Assembly: GCA_964435115.1 (NCBI GenBank)
Contig: CAYSYM010000023.1
Span: 1 to 54,421 of the forward strand
DNA length: 54,421 bases
Origin: CAYSYM01 sp964435115
GTDB lineage: Bacteria > Chloroflexota > UBA6077 > CF-72
Direction: 5' to 3'
The notes beneath the pieces are model-generated. The model was not told the DNA's origin and made no database searches. It was given only the letters and a program-made list of their open reading frames with translations. Positions 15,247 to 23,044 of the stretch are shown here, in pieces (the stretch's first letter is position 1; each line of letters begins with the position of its first letter). The position numbers were made by a program, and so were the translations under genes.

Positions 15247-15285
15247 CGCACGCCGAGGGCGCGCCAGGCGGCCGGGCCCCGGCCG

Positions 15286-15291
15286 TATACT
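15286..15291 (+). promoter_or_regulatory. -10 box for tRNA-Gly
   Basis: TATACT lies 12 nt before the mature tRNA-Gly, in the same position as the TACACT box of tRNA-Pro. No clear -35 hexamer is visible. Confidence 0.6.
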
Positions 15292-15303
15292 CCTGCGTGT
15301 TCG

Positions 15304-15374
15304 GCGGGGTTGGTGTAACGGCAGCACACGACCCTTCCAAGGTTGTAGTGGCGGTTCGAATCCGCTACCCCGCT
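15304..15374 (+). tRNA. tRNA-Gly (TCC)
   Basis: A complete 71-nt cloverleaf. GCGGGGT pairs with ACCCCGC, the anticodon stem CGACC/GGTTG holds loop CTTCCAA with anticodon TCC, and the T arm is GCGG-TTCGAAT-CCGC with an extra pair. CCA is not encoded. Confidence 0.95.
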
Positions 15375-15429
15375 CCCGCTGGTTCGCCAGGGACAGTTCG
15401 CACGCCCAGTCCGACCGCCGCACTAGCCG

Positions 15430-16753
15430 GTGGGCCGCGGGTGTGGCACGATGGCGCCGGGGACCAGCCTCATGTTCGACAACCCGCCCCGCACGGTGTG
15501 GAAGTACGGGCTGGCCGTCGTGCTCGCGGTCGCCGGGAGCGCGATATCGCTCCCGCTGCACCCGGTCATCGAACCCAACCCCTTCCTCCCGCTCCTCGGC
15601 GCCGTGGCGGTGAGCGCCTGGTACGGCGGTCTCTGGCCCGGGCTGCTGACCACCGTCCTGGGCGCGCTATGGGCGTGGTTCGTCTTCCTGTTGCCCGCCG
15701 ACGCCCTCGCCTTCGATTCCATCGGCGGGGTGCGTCTGGCTGGCTACCTGGTGGTGGCTGGCGTCATCGACGCGCTCACCGCCGGGCTCCGGGCGGCCCG
15801 CCAGCGCGCTGAGCAGGCCCTGCGCGTCCGCGAGGACTTCCTTACGGTCGCCGCGCACGAGCTGAAGACGCCGCTCACCAGCCTGCACGCCGCGGCCCAG
15901 CTCGGCATCCGTCAGCTCGCGCGGGGCGGCGAGATCGACCGCGCGCGGCGGCGAGATCGACCGCGCGCGGCTGCGCCGCCAGCTCCAGCTCATCGACGAG
16001 CAGTCTGGCAAGCTCGGCCGCCTCATTGCCCAGCTCCTGGACATTTCGCGTCTCGAGGCCGGCCACCTCAGCCTGGACCGGGAAGTCGTGGACGTGGCGC
16101 AGCTCGTCCGCGGGGTGGTCTGCGCGACCCAGGTTCGCACCACGCGCCACACCTTCGCCGTGCGCTCGCCCGCCGAGCTCCGCGGCTGCGTCGACCCCCT
16201 GCGGCTGGAGCAGGTCGTGGCCAACGTCCTGGACAACGCCATCAAGTACAGCCCCGCGGGGGGACCGATCGATGTCAGCGTGGAACCCTGGGAAGGTGAA
16301 GGGGTCCGGCTGGCGGTTCGCGACCGCGGCCTTGGCATCCCGCCCGAGAAGCGACACCGCGTCTTCGAGCGGTTCTACCGCGCCCACGACGAGGCCGACG
16401 CCCCGGGCGCCCTCGGCCTGGGCCTGGGCCTTTACATCAGCCGTGAGATCGTCGAGCGGCACGGCGGCAGTATCGCGGTCGACGCGCCCGCCGATGGTGG
16501 GACCCGGCTCGTCGTGACGCTCCCCCTCGGAGAGGGAGGCTTCCCGGAACGGGCGTGCGGCGGTACGGGCGTCGGGCGCCCCCTCGCCGATCGCATGCCC
16601 GCACGCCCGCGCCTCGGCAGCCGCGCCATCGCCCTGGTCTCACGCCGGGCGCGGCGCGTGGCCCGAGGGGTTACCCGGATCGGCGTGGGAGTGGCCCAGG
16701 CACTGAGCAGCCTGGCGAAGGAGGCGCGGAAGGCTCAGCCGACGAAGCGGTGA
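15430..16753 (+). pseudogene. membrane sensor histidine kinase, frameshifted
   Basis: The first frame encodes two to four membrane helices of DUF4118 (KdpD-like) type, then the DHp box FLTVAAHELKTPLTS with His143. A 22-bp tandem duplication at 15931 then shifts the frame by +1. Deleting one copy restores a continuous protein through IDEQSGKLGRLIAQLLDISR into the ATPase domain, which the downstream frame encodes: VLDNAIKYSPAGGP (N box), RDRGLGIP (G1) and LGLGLYISREIVERHGG (G2). A basic C-terminal tail follows. As written, the product stops at 16299 without an ATPase domain. Starts at 15430 (GTG), 15451 or 15472 are possible. Confidence 0.85.
15931..15970. repeat. 22-bp tandem duplication in a kinase gene
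   Basis: A unit beginning GAGATCGACCGCGCGCGG starts at 15931 and again at 15953, a period of 22 bp. Because 22 is not a multiple of three, it throws the kinase frame out. It lies just after the phosphoacceptor helix coding region. Confidence 0.9.
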
Positions 16754-16797
16754 GCGAGCGTGGCCGGCCACGGCCGATGGGCCAGGCCGGCGAACGG

Positions 16798-16803
16798 TAC
16801 ACT
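16798..16803 (+). promoter_or_regulatory. -10 box for tRNA-Met
   Basis: TACACT lies 26 nt before the mature tRNA, farther than for the other two tRNA genes, so a short 5' leader would have to be removed. No clear -35 hexamer is visible. Confidence 0.5.
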
Positions 16804-16829
16804 TCTCTACGTCCGCACCCCGCGCACGC

Positions 16830-16902
16830 GGCCCAGTAGCTCAGCGGTGAGAGCAGGGCTCTCATAAAGCCACGGTCGCTGGTTCGAATCCAGCCTGGGC
16901 CA
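16830..16902 (+). tRNA. tRNA-Met (CAT)
   Basis: A 73-nt cloverleaf: GGCCCAG pairs with CTGGGCC, D stem GCTC/GAGC, T arm GCTGG-TTCGAAT-CCAGC. The anticodon loop CTCATAA gives CAT; the outermost anticodon-stem pair is G-A. It lacks the initiator C1-A72 mismatch and the GGG/CCC anticodon stem, so it is elongator tRNA-Met or the lysidine-modified tRNA-Ile; which of the two cannot be settled by eye. Confidence 0.88.
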
Positions 16903-17012
16903 CCTACGGCCTCGGCGTCCTGGAGCGCGGTCGCCGCCAGCCGGCCGTGGTGGCGCCGCGCGGGGTGAGCACGCGGGCCAGCGGTGGACCTGGCTGGACC
17001 GGTGGCGGACGG

Positions 17013-18272
17013 TCAGACCCGGATCCCGGCGAGCGGCAGGAGGAGCGTGGCCACCAGCAGTGCGACGGTGGCGGCGGCGACCACGGCGGCGGTGGCCCAG
17101 GCCAGCGCGGTGCGGACGGGGCCGTTGGCCAGGTCGCCCATCACCTCCCGGCTGTTGGCGAGCTGGATGGCGAAGACGAGGATGAGTGGAAGCAGGATCC
17201 CGTTCACCGTCTGTGAGAGCAGGATGACGGGGACGAGCGGTAGGCCCGGGAGGAGCACGGCCAGCGCTCCGGCCGCGATGGCGAAGGTGTACAGGCCGTT
17301 GAAGATGGGCGCCTCGCGGAAGCTGCGGCTCACCCCCGCTTCCCAGCCGAACGCCTCGCAGACGGCGTACGACGTCGACAGTGGCACCACCGCCGCCCCG
17401 AGCAGCGAGGCGTTCAGGAGGCCGACAGCGAAGAGCTGCTGGGCCAGCGGACCGGCCAGCGGTGCCAGGGCGAGCGCCGCCTGGCTGGCGTCCTCGATCT
17501 GGATGCCCTGGGCGTAGAGCGTGGCCGCCGTCGAGACGATGATGAACAGCGTGACGACATCGGTGATCAGCGCGCCGGCGTACACCTCCCACCGGGTGAT
17601 CGCGTACTGCGGCCGTCGCACGCCCTTATCCACCACGTAGGACTGGATGAAGAACTGGCCCCACGGCGTGATCGTCGTGCCGACGAGTGCGATCAGCGTG
17701 ACCAGGAACCCTGGCTCCAGCCGGAGCGTGGGTGTGACGGCGCTGCGGAGCACCTCGCCCCAGTTAGGCCCGGCCAGGAAACCCGAGAAGATGTAGCTCA
17801 AGTAGACGAGCGACAGCACGAGGAAGACGCGTTCGACCGACTTGTAGCTGCCGCGGATGACCAGCAGCCAGACGCCGGCCGCCGCGAGGGGCACGCTCAC
17901 CAGCCGCGGTACGCCGAACAGCTCCAGGCTCGCCGCCACGCCCGCGAACTCGGCGACGGTGGTGCCCAGATTCGCCACCAGGAGCGCCAGCATCGCCACG
18001 AACGAGATGCGGACGCCGTAGTTCTCGCGGATGAGAGCCGCCAGTCCCTTGCCGGTGACAGCGCCGGTCCGCGCCCCGATCTCCTGGGTGAGGGCCAGGC
18101 TGAAGGTGACCGGCACCAGCACCCACAGCATCTGGTAGCCGTAGCTCGCGCCGACCACGCTGTTGGTGGTGATGCCGCCCGCGTCATTGTCCGCCGTAGC
18201 GGCGATGAGCCCCGGGCCGACGATCGCGAACAGGAGCGCCAGCCGGCGCCGCAGCCCCCGCCCCACCTTCAC
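17013..18272 (-). CDS. Nramp-family divalent metal transporter, atypical site
   Basis: A 419-residue protein with about 11 membrane helices. GPGLIAATADNDAGGI (19-34) aligns with helix 1 of Nramp, where canonical manganese/iron transporters have DPGN; here it is DNDA. Helix 6 has TTITPWGQFF where the canonical sequence has MPH. Both changes affect the metal site, so selectivity may differ; the Nramp-related magnesium transporter (NRMT) clade also departs here. GTTVAEFAG and the helix 10-11 region are otherwise family-like. GTG start. A possible 47-residue Cys-rich protein gene ends 10 bp upstream. Confidence 0.85.
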   Translation of the reverse strand: MKVGRGLRRRLALLFAIVGPGLIAATADNDAGGITTNSVVGASYGYQMLWVLVPVTFSLALTQEIGARTGAVTGKGLAALIRENYGVRISFVAMLALLVANLGTTVAEFAGVAASLELFGVPRLVSVPLAAAGVWLLVIRGSYKSVERVFLVLSLVYLSYIFSGFLAGPNWGEVLRSAVTPTLRLEPGFLVTLIALVGTTITPWGQFFIQSYVVDKGVRRPQYAITRWEVYAGALITDVVTLFIIVSTAATLYAQGIQIEDASQAALALAPLAGPLAQQLFAVGLLNASLLGAAVVPLSTSYAVCEAFGWEAGVSRSFREAPIFNGLYTFAIAAGALAVLLPGLPLVPVILLSQTVNGILLPLILVFAIQLANSREVMGDLANGPVRTALAWATAAVVAAATVALLVATLLLPLAGIRV

Positions 18273-18281
18273 CGGTGCGCC

Positions 18282-18425
18282 TCAGGCTGCCTGCGGCGGA
18301 AGGGTCTGAGAGCGCGTGCAGGCCCGCCGGGCGAACGGGTGGGCAGCCGTCGCTGCGGCCTCCACGGCGCGAGCGCCGGGGCCGTCCACGTGCGCGCCGG
18401 GCAGTCCGCAGGCGTAGCAGGTCAC
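18282..18425 (-). CDS. possible 47-residue Cys-rich protein
   Basis: A short reading frame from a GTG at 18425 with GAGG about 10 nt upstream. It encodes TCYACGLPGAHVDG at the N terminus (a CxxC knuckle plus His) and a further Cys near the end. It stops 10 bp before the Nramp start, so the two could be coupled. Below the usual annotation size, and supported only by the motif, the ribosome binding site and spacing. Confidence 0.4.
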   Translation of the reverse strand: MTCYACGLPGAHVDGPGARAVEAAATAAHPFARRACTRSQTLPPQAA

Positions 18426-18627
18426 GGGCGTACCTCGTCGTGAGGTCGGGAAACGGGCTCGATCGCCGGCGATGGCGGCGGAACGGGCCGCGGGTGGAAC
18501 CTGCGGGGCCGTCCCGTCGCACGGGCGCGCGAAGGGTAGCGCCACCCTCACTATAGGTGGGACTGGAAAGGCCCTTCAATCAGGTGCGGCGGCTGGCCGC
18601 CCGCGGCGGGAGCCCCCGCGGAGGGGC

Positions 18628-19836
18628 CTACGCCGCGGCCTCGCGCGCCAGCCACCAGCCGTCGCGCGCCATCCGCTCCCAGACCGGGTGCTGCTTGATC
18701 GCCGGGTGCCGCAGGACCTGCGAGAACCAGTTGACGGCTCCCGCGCTATCGCCGGTGCGCCGCGCCAGGTCGCCGCACAGATACTGTACCCGGATCTCAG
18801 CCCTGGGCGTCCCCAGGTCCTCACCCTGGTATGCGGCGCCGTACGCGTCCAGCGCCTCGCGCAGCCAGCGCCGCTCGACGTCCTCGTCGCCGCGCTCCCG
18901 GGCGCACCACGCGAGACGGTGGAGCAGCGATGCCTGGCGCAGCGGCGCCGCCTCCAGCACCCGCGACGCCCCCAGGGCCAGGTGGAGCGCTTGCTCCCGC
19001 GGCGCTAGCGTGCGTTCGCCCGTGAAGTCTGGGCGAGCACCCCCGAGGGAGGCGCGCACCACCGTCGCCACGACCTCCGGCAGCCGCGCCTGCTGGTCCC
19101 TGGTCAGCCGGCCGAAGTCCCTGGGGAACGCCGCGTACAAACAGGCAGGGCACACCCGGATCTCGTAGTCGTACGGCGTCCACGGCGTCGCGTAGCGCTG
19201 GTGGAAGTCGCTGTCGCGCGCGATGGGCCGATCGTGGTTCGGTCGCACCTGGAGCGCCGCGAAGGGCCGCTCGCACGCCGGGCAGGTCACCAGCTTGGCG
19301 TAGACCGCTTGCGGGTCGTGGGGCGGCACGACGACTCCGCTCGGCTGGTCCAGGGCGCGCGTCGACAAGAGCCCGCTCAGCTCGGACACGTCGATCCCGT
19401 GCTGCGCCGCGAGTGCAGCCACCGCTTCGTCGGAGAGTCCGGCGCGCTCCTGCAGCGCGTGGACGATCACCCGCAGGAGGGCTGGCTGGACGCGCTCGAG
19501 CGCGTCCAGCCGGTCCACCGGCAGCTCGAGCACCTCGGTCGGAGCGATCGCCTGCACCGTCGCGGACCGCGGCTGGCGCAGCAGCGCAGCCATCTCGCCG
19601 CAGACGGCGCCGGGTCCCAGCCGCCCGAGCACTTCGATGCCATTCGGCGTCCGCAGGTCACGCCGGTACACCCGTACGCTGCCGGCGACGACCACCCAGG
19701 CTGGCCCAGGAGGGTCGCCTTCGCGACACACGACCTGGCCCGCGACCAGCGTGCGCAGGCACGGGCGGACCGCCTCCGGCGCCTGGACCGGGACTCCGGG
19801 CTGGGGCGGCACCGGCCGATCGCCCCCGGCTCTCAC
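18628..19836 (-). CDS. cyclic-nucleotide-binding domain plus DUF2225 protein
   Basis: A 402-residue protein. Residues about 30-130 form a Crp-like cNMP-binding barrel: GAVCGEMAALLRQPRSATVQAI is the phosphate-binding cassette region. A linker follows, then a DUF2225 domain with two zinc-type knuckles, TCPACERPFAALQVRPN and RVCPACLYAAFPRDF, a helical repeat region, and a TPR-like C terminus (RIQYLCGDLARRTGDS-type). There is no helix-turn-helix, so it is not a Crp-type activator. The start is uncertain: GTG 19836 or GTG 19812. Likely a signal-responsive adaptor; the activity of DUF2225 is unknown. Confidence 0.75.
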   Translation of the reverse strand: MRAGGDRPVPPQPGVPVQAPEAVRPCLRTLVAGQVVCREGDPPGPAWVVVAGSVRVYRRDLRTPNGIEVLGRLGPGAVCGEMAALLRQPRSATVQAIAPTEVLELPVDRLDALERVQPALLRVIVHALQERAGLSDEAVAALAAQHGIDVSELSGLLSTRALDQPSGVVVPPHDPQAVYAKLVTCPACERPFAALQVRPNHDRPIARDSDFHQRYATPWTPYDYEIRVCPACLYAAFPRDFGRLTRDQQARLPEVVATVVRASLGGARPDFTGERTLAPREQALHLALGASRVLEAAPLRQASLLHRLAWCARERGDEDVERRWLREALDAYGAAYQGEDLGTPRAEIRVQYLCGDLARRTGDSAGAVNWFSQVLRHPAIKQHPVWERMARDGWWLAREAAA

Positions 19837-20189
19837 GGCCGGTGCCCGCCGTCTCGCGGAGAGGCGCCGGCGTCTGCGTGCGTGTTCCGTGCGCGACCGA
19901 TTCTCACTCGTTCTCCTGCGACGCGACGTCTGGGCCGGTGTCGGGCTGTCGACCGCCGTCGAGCTCGCCCGACCGGGCTGTGCGGCGGTCCAACGCTCCT
20001 GAACGGCCGGGCCGCACCCGTGCCGTCTCCGCCCGCGCCTCAGCCCGGGCGCGGGTCTCACTCCGTGGCGCGGCTGGAGTGCCTACCTCTATCCCCGGCC
20101 GGGCCTCTGACGAGCCGTACCCTCCACCCAGAGGCATTCTCCCCCCTGCTGGCCGCCCTCCGCCCGTTGCCGGCCCGCCGGCGCCCCTC
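19837..20189. other. 353-bp spacer without a gene
   Basis: Lies between the divergent cNMP/DUF2225 gene and the cobalamin riboswitch. Open frames here are low-complexity Arg/Ala translations without ribosome binding sites. I see no RNA gene, and only the riboswitch promoter at its right edge. Confidence 0.5.
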
Positions 20190-20195
20190 TATACT
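20190..20195 (+). promoter_or_regulatory. -10 box of the btuFCD operon
   Basis: TATACT lies just before the first conserved base of the cobalamin riboswitch, so transcription would begin around 20202 and include the whole aptamer. No clear -35 hexamer is visible. Confidence 0.6.
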
Positions 20196-20199
20196 GGCT

Positions 20200-20312
20200 G
20201 CATCACCCATAGCGCGACGAGGCGGGGGAAGTCCGGTCCACACCGGCGCTGTCCCGCAACTGTTGAAGCGGCCCCCTCGGTGGGAGCCGACGAGCCAGAA
20301 CACCCGCCGTCG
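20200..20312 (+). promoter_or_regulatory. cobalamin riboswitch
   Basis: The conserved landmarks appear in order: GGGGAAGTCCGGT near 20225, CGGCGCTGTCCCGCAACTG at 20244-20262, and the B12-box segment GAGCCAGAACACCCGCC at 20292-20308. GGCGGG at 20221 can pair with CCCGCC at 20303. It lies directly before btuFCD, the expected target, and an intrinsic terminator follows, so adenosylcobalamin binding would stop transcription. Confidence 0.9.
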
Positions 20313-20376
20313 CGTGGCGCCGCGCGCCTCCGAGCGAGAGGGGCAGGGCCCGTGGCCAAACACCACGCTCCTTGGC

Positions 20377-20405
20377 CATCCCGCCGTCGGCGGGATGCTT
20401 CTTTT
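20377..20405 (+). terminator. riboswitch-controlled intrinsic terminator
   Basis: A perfect 9-bp stem, CATCCCGCC/GGCGGGATG with loop GTC, is followed by a pyrimidine run CTTCTTTTC. It lies 65 bp after the B12 box and about 70 bp before the btuF ATG, the position of an expression platform. Confidence 0.8.
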
Positions 20406-20473
20406 CCCGCCCGCGAGGGATCTCTCTGCTTCGGAACGGCGTGGGTTGCCGAAGACCCGAGGAGGTCCCGCCC

Positions 20474-21817
20474 ATGCTGCTTCGCCTCTCCGTCCGTCTC
20501 GCGCTCGCGCTGGCGATCACCGCGCTCGGGCTCGCGCCGCTCCCACTGGCCGGGGTGCCAGCTCAGGACGTGGGTCGAGGCTGGGCATGGGTCGGCCCCG
20601 AGGCTGCCCGCGCGCTGCGCCCCGCCAGGAGCGAGCGCGAACCGCTCAAGACCGCGTTCGCCCAGGCGACCTACCCGCTCATGGTCGTCGACGATACCGG
20701 CGCCAGCACCACCTTCGCCGGGCCCCCCCAGCGCATCGTCAGCCTGAGCCCCGGCTACACCGAGGACGTCTTCGCCCTGGGCGCGGGCGACCGGCTCGTG
20801 GCCGTCGACTCCTACTCCGACTACCCGCCGGAGGCGGCGGCGGTGGAGACGCGTCTGACCACCTACCCGTCACCCTCCGTCGAGGCGCTCGTCGCCCTTC
20901 AGCCTGACCTCGTCCTCAGCCTGGTCGAGAAGGACGACGTCGTGGCCCAGCTTCGCCAGCAGGGCATCCCCGTGCTCAGGCTGCTGCCCGCCGATTTCGA
21001 CGCCACGGTGCAGGTGATCCTCACGCTCGGGCAGGTGCTCGACGTCGCCGACCGCGCCGAGGCTATTGCAGCGGACATGCGTGCCCGGCGCGACGCGGTG
21101 GCCCAGACGGTAGCCGACGCTCCTGCCCCATCCGTCTTCTACGAGATGGATGCCTCGGACCCCATCCGGCCGTTCGCCGCCGGCCCACGCGGGTTCTACG
21201 GGCAGCTCGTCGAGCTCGCCGGCGGCCGCAACATCTTCGCAGACATCCCCGGCGATTTCGGCCAGGTCAGCGCCGAGAGCGTCATCGCGCGCAATCCCGA
21301 CCTGATCATCCTCGCCGACGCCTACTCGCCCTACAACCCGCAGACCCCGGCGCTGGTGAGCTTGCGGCCCGGGTGGGACGCGATCACCGCGGTGCGCGAC
21401 GGCGCCATCTACGCGGTGGACGCGGATATCTTGTCACGCCCCAGCCCGCGGCTGGTGGAGGGCCTGGAAACGCTGGCCTACCTCTTCCACCCGGACCGCT
21501 TCGCCGCCGCCGGAGGTCCGCGGCTCGCCGCACCTGGCAGCGCCTCCCCGTTCTGCCAGGCGGGGCAGGCTCCGGAGTTCGCCTACGGGTTCCAGGCGCT
21601 CGCTGAGCTGCTCGGCGGGGCGATGGGTGAGGCGACCGAGTGCGCGCACGTCGACCCCGCTAACGGCGACACCTACCAGCAGACGACCAAGGGGCTGGCC
21701 ATCTACCGGCGGGCGACGAACACGCCCACCTTCTCCAGCGGCGGCGAGCAATGGGCGCTGACGGCCGACGGGCTGACCCAGGTGTCGGGCGGGCAAGAGC
21801 CGCCGGGGAGCCCCTAA
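20474..21817 (+). CDS. btuF: cobalamin ABC transporter, substrate-binding protein
   Basis: A 447-residue exported protein with signal sequence 1-29. The binding domain (about 65-345) is of BtuF/TroA type: PQRIVSLSPGYTEDVFALGAGDRLVAVD, then PSPSVEALVALQPDLVLS, ARNPDLIILADAY and a final helix. A further ~100 residues form a domain ending with YQQTTKGLAIYRRATNTPTF and EQWALTADGL, a pattern seen in exported Chloroflexota proteins and not needed for B12 binding. GAGGAGGTCC lies 8 nt before the ATG. The first gene of the riboswitch operon; btuC begins 1 nt after its stop. No lipobox is visible, so the anchoring is unclear. Confidence 0.88.
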   Translation: MLLRLSVRLALALAITALGLAPLPLAGVPAQDVGRGWAWVGPEAARALRPARSEREPLKTAFAQATYPLMVVDDTGASTTFAGPPQRIVSLSPGYTEDVFALGAGDRLVAVDSYSDYPPEAAAVETRLTTYPSPSVEALVALQPDLVLSLVEKDDVVAQLRQQGIPVLRLLPADFDATVQVILTLGQVLDVADRAEAIAADMRARRDAVAQTVADAPAPSVFYEMDASDPIRPFAAGPRGFYGQLVELAGGRNIFADIPGDFGQVSAESVIARNPDLIILADAYSPYNPQTPALVSLRPGWDAITAVRDGAIYAVDADILSRPSPRLVEGLETLAYLFHPDRFAAAGGPRLAAPGSASPFCQAGQAPEFAYGFQALAELLGGAMGEATECAHVDPANGDTYQQTTKGLAIYRRATNTPTFSSGGEQWALTADGLTQVSGGQEPPGSP

Positions 21818-23044
21818 GTGCAGACGCGGGCCGCTCTCGAGTCGACCCCCGGGCCCAAGAGCGTCCACCGGCTGGGGAGTGACGCGCCACTCGTCGCGGT
21901 CGAGGGTGGGCCTGTCGTCCCGCGGGCCGCCGGTGGTCTGCCCGCCTCGCCCTCCGCGCCCGGTCCGACGGGCGAGCGAGCAGCGCCGGCGCGCCGGGTC
22001 GTGCGGCGGCCGCCGGCGGCCGCCGCCCTGGGCGCGCTCCTGGCCCTGCTCGTTGCAAGCCTGCTCGGCGGGGCCGCGTTCGGCGCCGTGGCGCTGCCGG
22101 CCGATGCGCTGGTGAAGATGACGCTCAACCAGGTGCTCGGCACGCAGCTCCCGGCCACGTGGCAGCCGCAGGACGAGCGCATCTTCTTCCTCATTCGCCT
22201 GCCCCGGGTCATCGGGGCGGCGATCGTCGGCGCGGCGCTCGCCAGCGCCGGCGTCCTCTTCCAGGGTCTGCTGCGCAACCCGCTCGCCGATCCGTACGCC
22301 CTGGGGGTCTCGGGCGGCGCCGCGCTCGGCGGGGCGGTGGGGTTCCTGGCGGCCACGCGCTTCAGCGTGCTCGGCTTCAGCTCGGTGGCGGTCCTGGCCT
22401 TCGTCGGCGCGCTGGGCGCCATGTCGCTCGTCTACAGCCTCGCCCGGGTCGGCGGACGGGCCCCCGTCGTCAACCTGCTGCTCGCCGGCTTCGCGGTGAG
22501 CGCGCTCATGGGCTATACCGTCTCGTTCCTGCTCATCTTGAACGACCGCGTCCAGCTCAACCTGCCGCGCGTCTACGGCTGGCTGCTGGGGGGCATCAGC
22601 GTGACCGAGTGGTCGCAGCTCTGGGCGGCCGGTGCCATGCTCCTCGCCGCCACTGGCGGCGGCTGGGTCCTGGGGCGGAGCCTCGACGCGCTGAGTCTCG
22701 GCGAGGAGGCCGCGCAGCAGCTCGGCATCGCCGTGGAGTGGGACAAGCGCCTCGTCATCGTGCTAGGCTCGCTCCTCACCGCCGCTGCCGTCGCCATTGG
22801 CGGGCTCATCGGGTTCGTGGGCCTGTTCGCGCCACACGTGGCGCGACTGCTCGTCGGTCCTGGCCACCGGCTGCTCCTCCCGTCGGCCGCGCTGCTCGGC
22901 GCCGCCTTCCTCGTGCTCGCCGATCTGCTCGCGCGCTCGCTGCTCCCGCCAACCGAGATTCCCGTGGGCATCCTCACCGCGTTCGTGGGCGGGCCCTTCT
23001 TCCTGTGGCTCCTGCGCCGGCAGCGCCGCGAGTACCGACTGTGA
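21818..23044 (+). CDS. btuC: cobalamin ABC transporter, permease
   Basis: A 408-residue FecCD-type permease starting at a GTG directly after the btuF stop. An unusual ~70-residue hydrophilic N-terminal tail rich in Pro and Ala precedes about ten membrane helices. FLIRLPRVIGAAIVGAALA and FQGLLRNPLADPYALGVSGG are the family signature; IGFVGLFAPHVARLLVGPGHR forms the coupling loop that contacts BtuD. The tail may be non-native if translation starts at a later codon. Confidence 0.9.
   Translation: MQTRAALESTPGPKSVHRLGSDAPLVAVEGGPVVPRAAGGLPASPSAPGPTGERAAPARRVVRRPPAAAALGALLALLVASLLGGAAFGAVALPADALVKMTLNQVLGTQLPATWQPQDERIFFLIRLPRVIGAAIVGAALASAGVLFQGLLRNPLADPYALGVSGGAALGGAVGFLAATRFSVLGFSSVAVLAFVGALGAMSLVYSLARVGGRAPVVNLLLAGFAVSALMGYTVSFLLILNDRVQLNLPRVYGWLLGGISVTEWSQLWAAGAMLLAATGGGWVLGRSLDALSLGEEAAQQLGIAVEWDKRLVIVLGSLLTAAAVAIGGLIGFVGLFAPHVARLLVGPGHRLLLPSAALLGAAFLVLADLLARSLLPPTEIPVGILTAFVGGPFFLWLLRRQRREYRL

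Noticed and set aside
16830..16902. tRNA read as initiator tRNA-fMet
   Set aside because: It has a full G1-C72 pair and lacks the three GC pairs of the initiator anticodon stem.
19904..20137. 77-residue minus-strand frame in the riboswitch upstream spacer
   Set aside because: No ribosome binding site, Arg/Ala/Glu-rich composition and no motif.
20377..20405. Terminator read as the end of an upstream plus-strand gene
   Set aside because: No plus-strand gene ends there; it sits at the expression-platform position between the B12 box and btuF.
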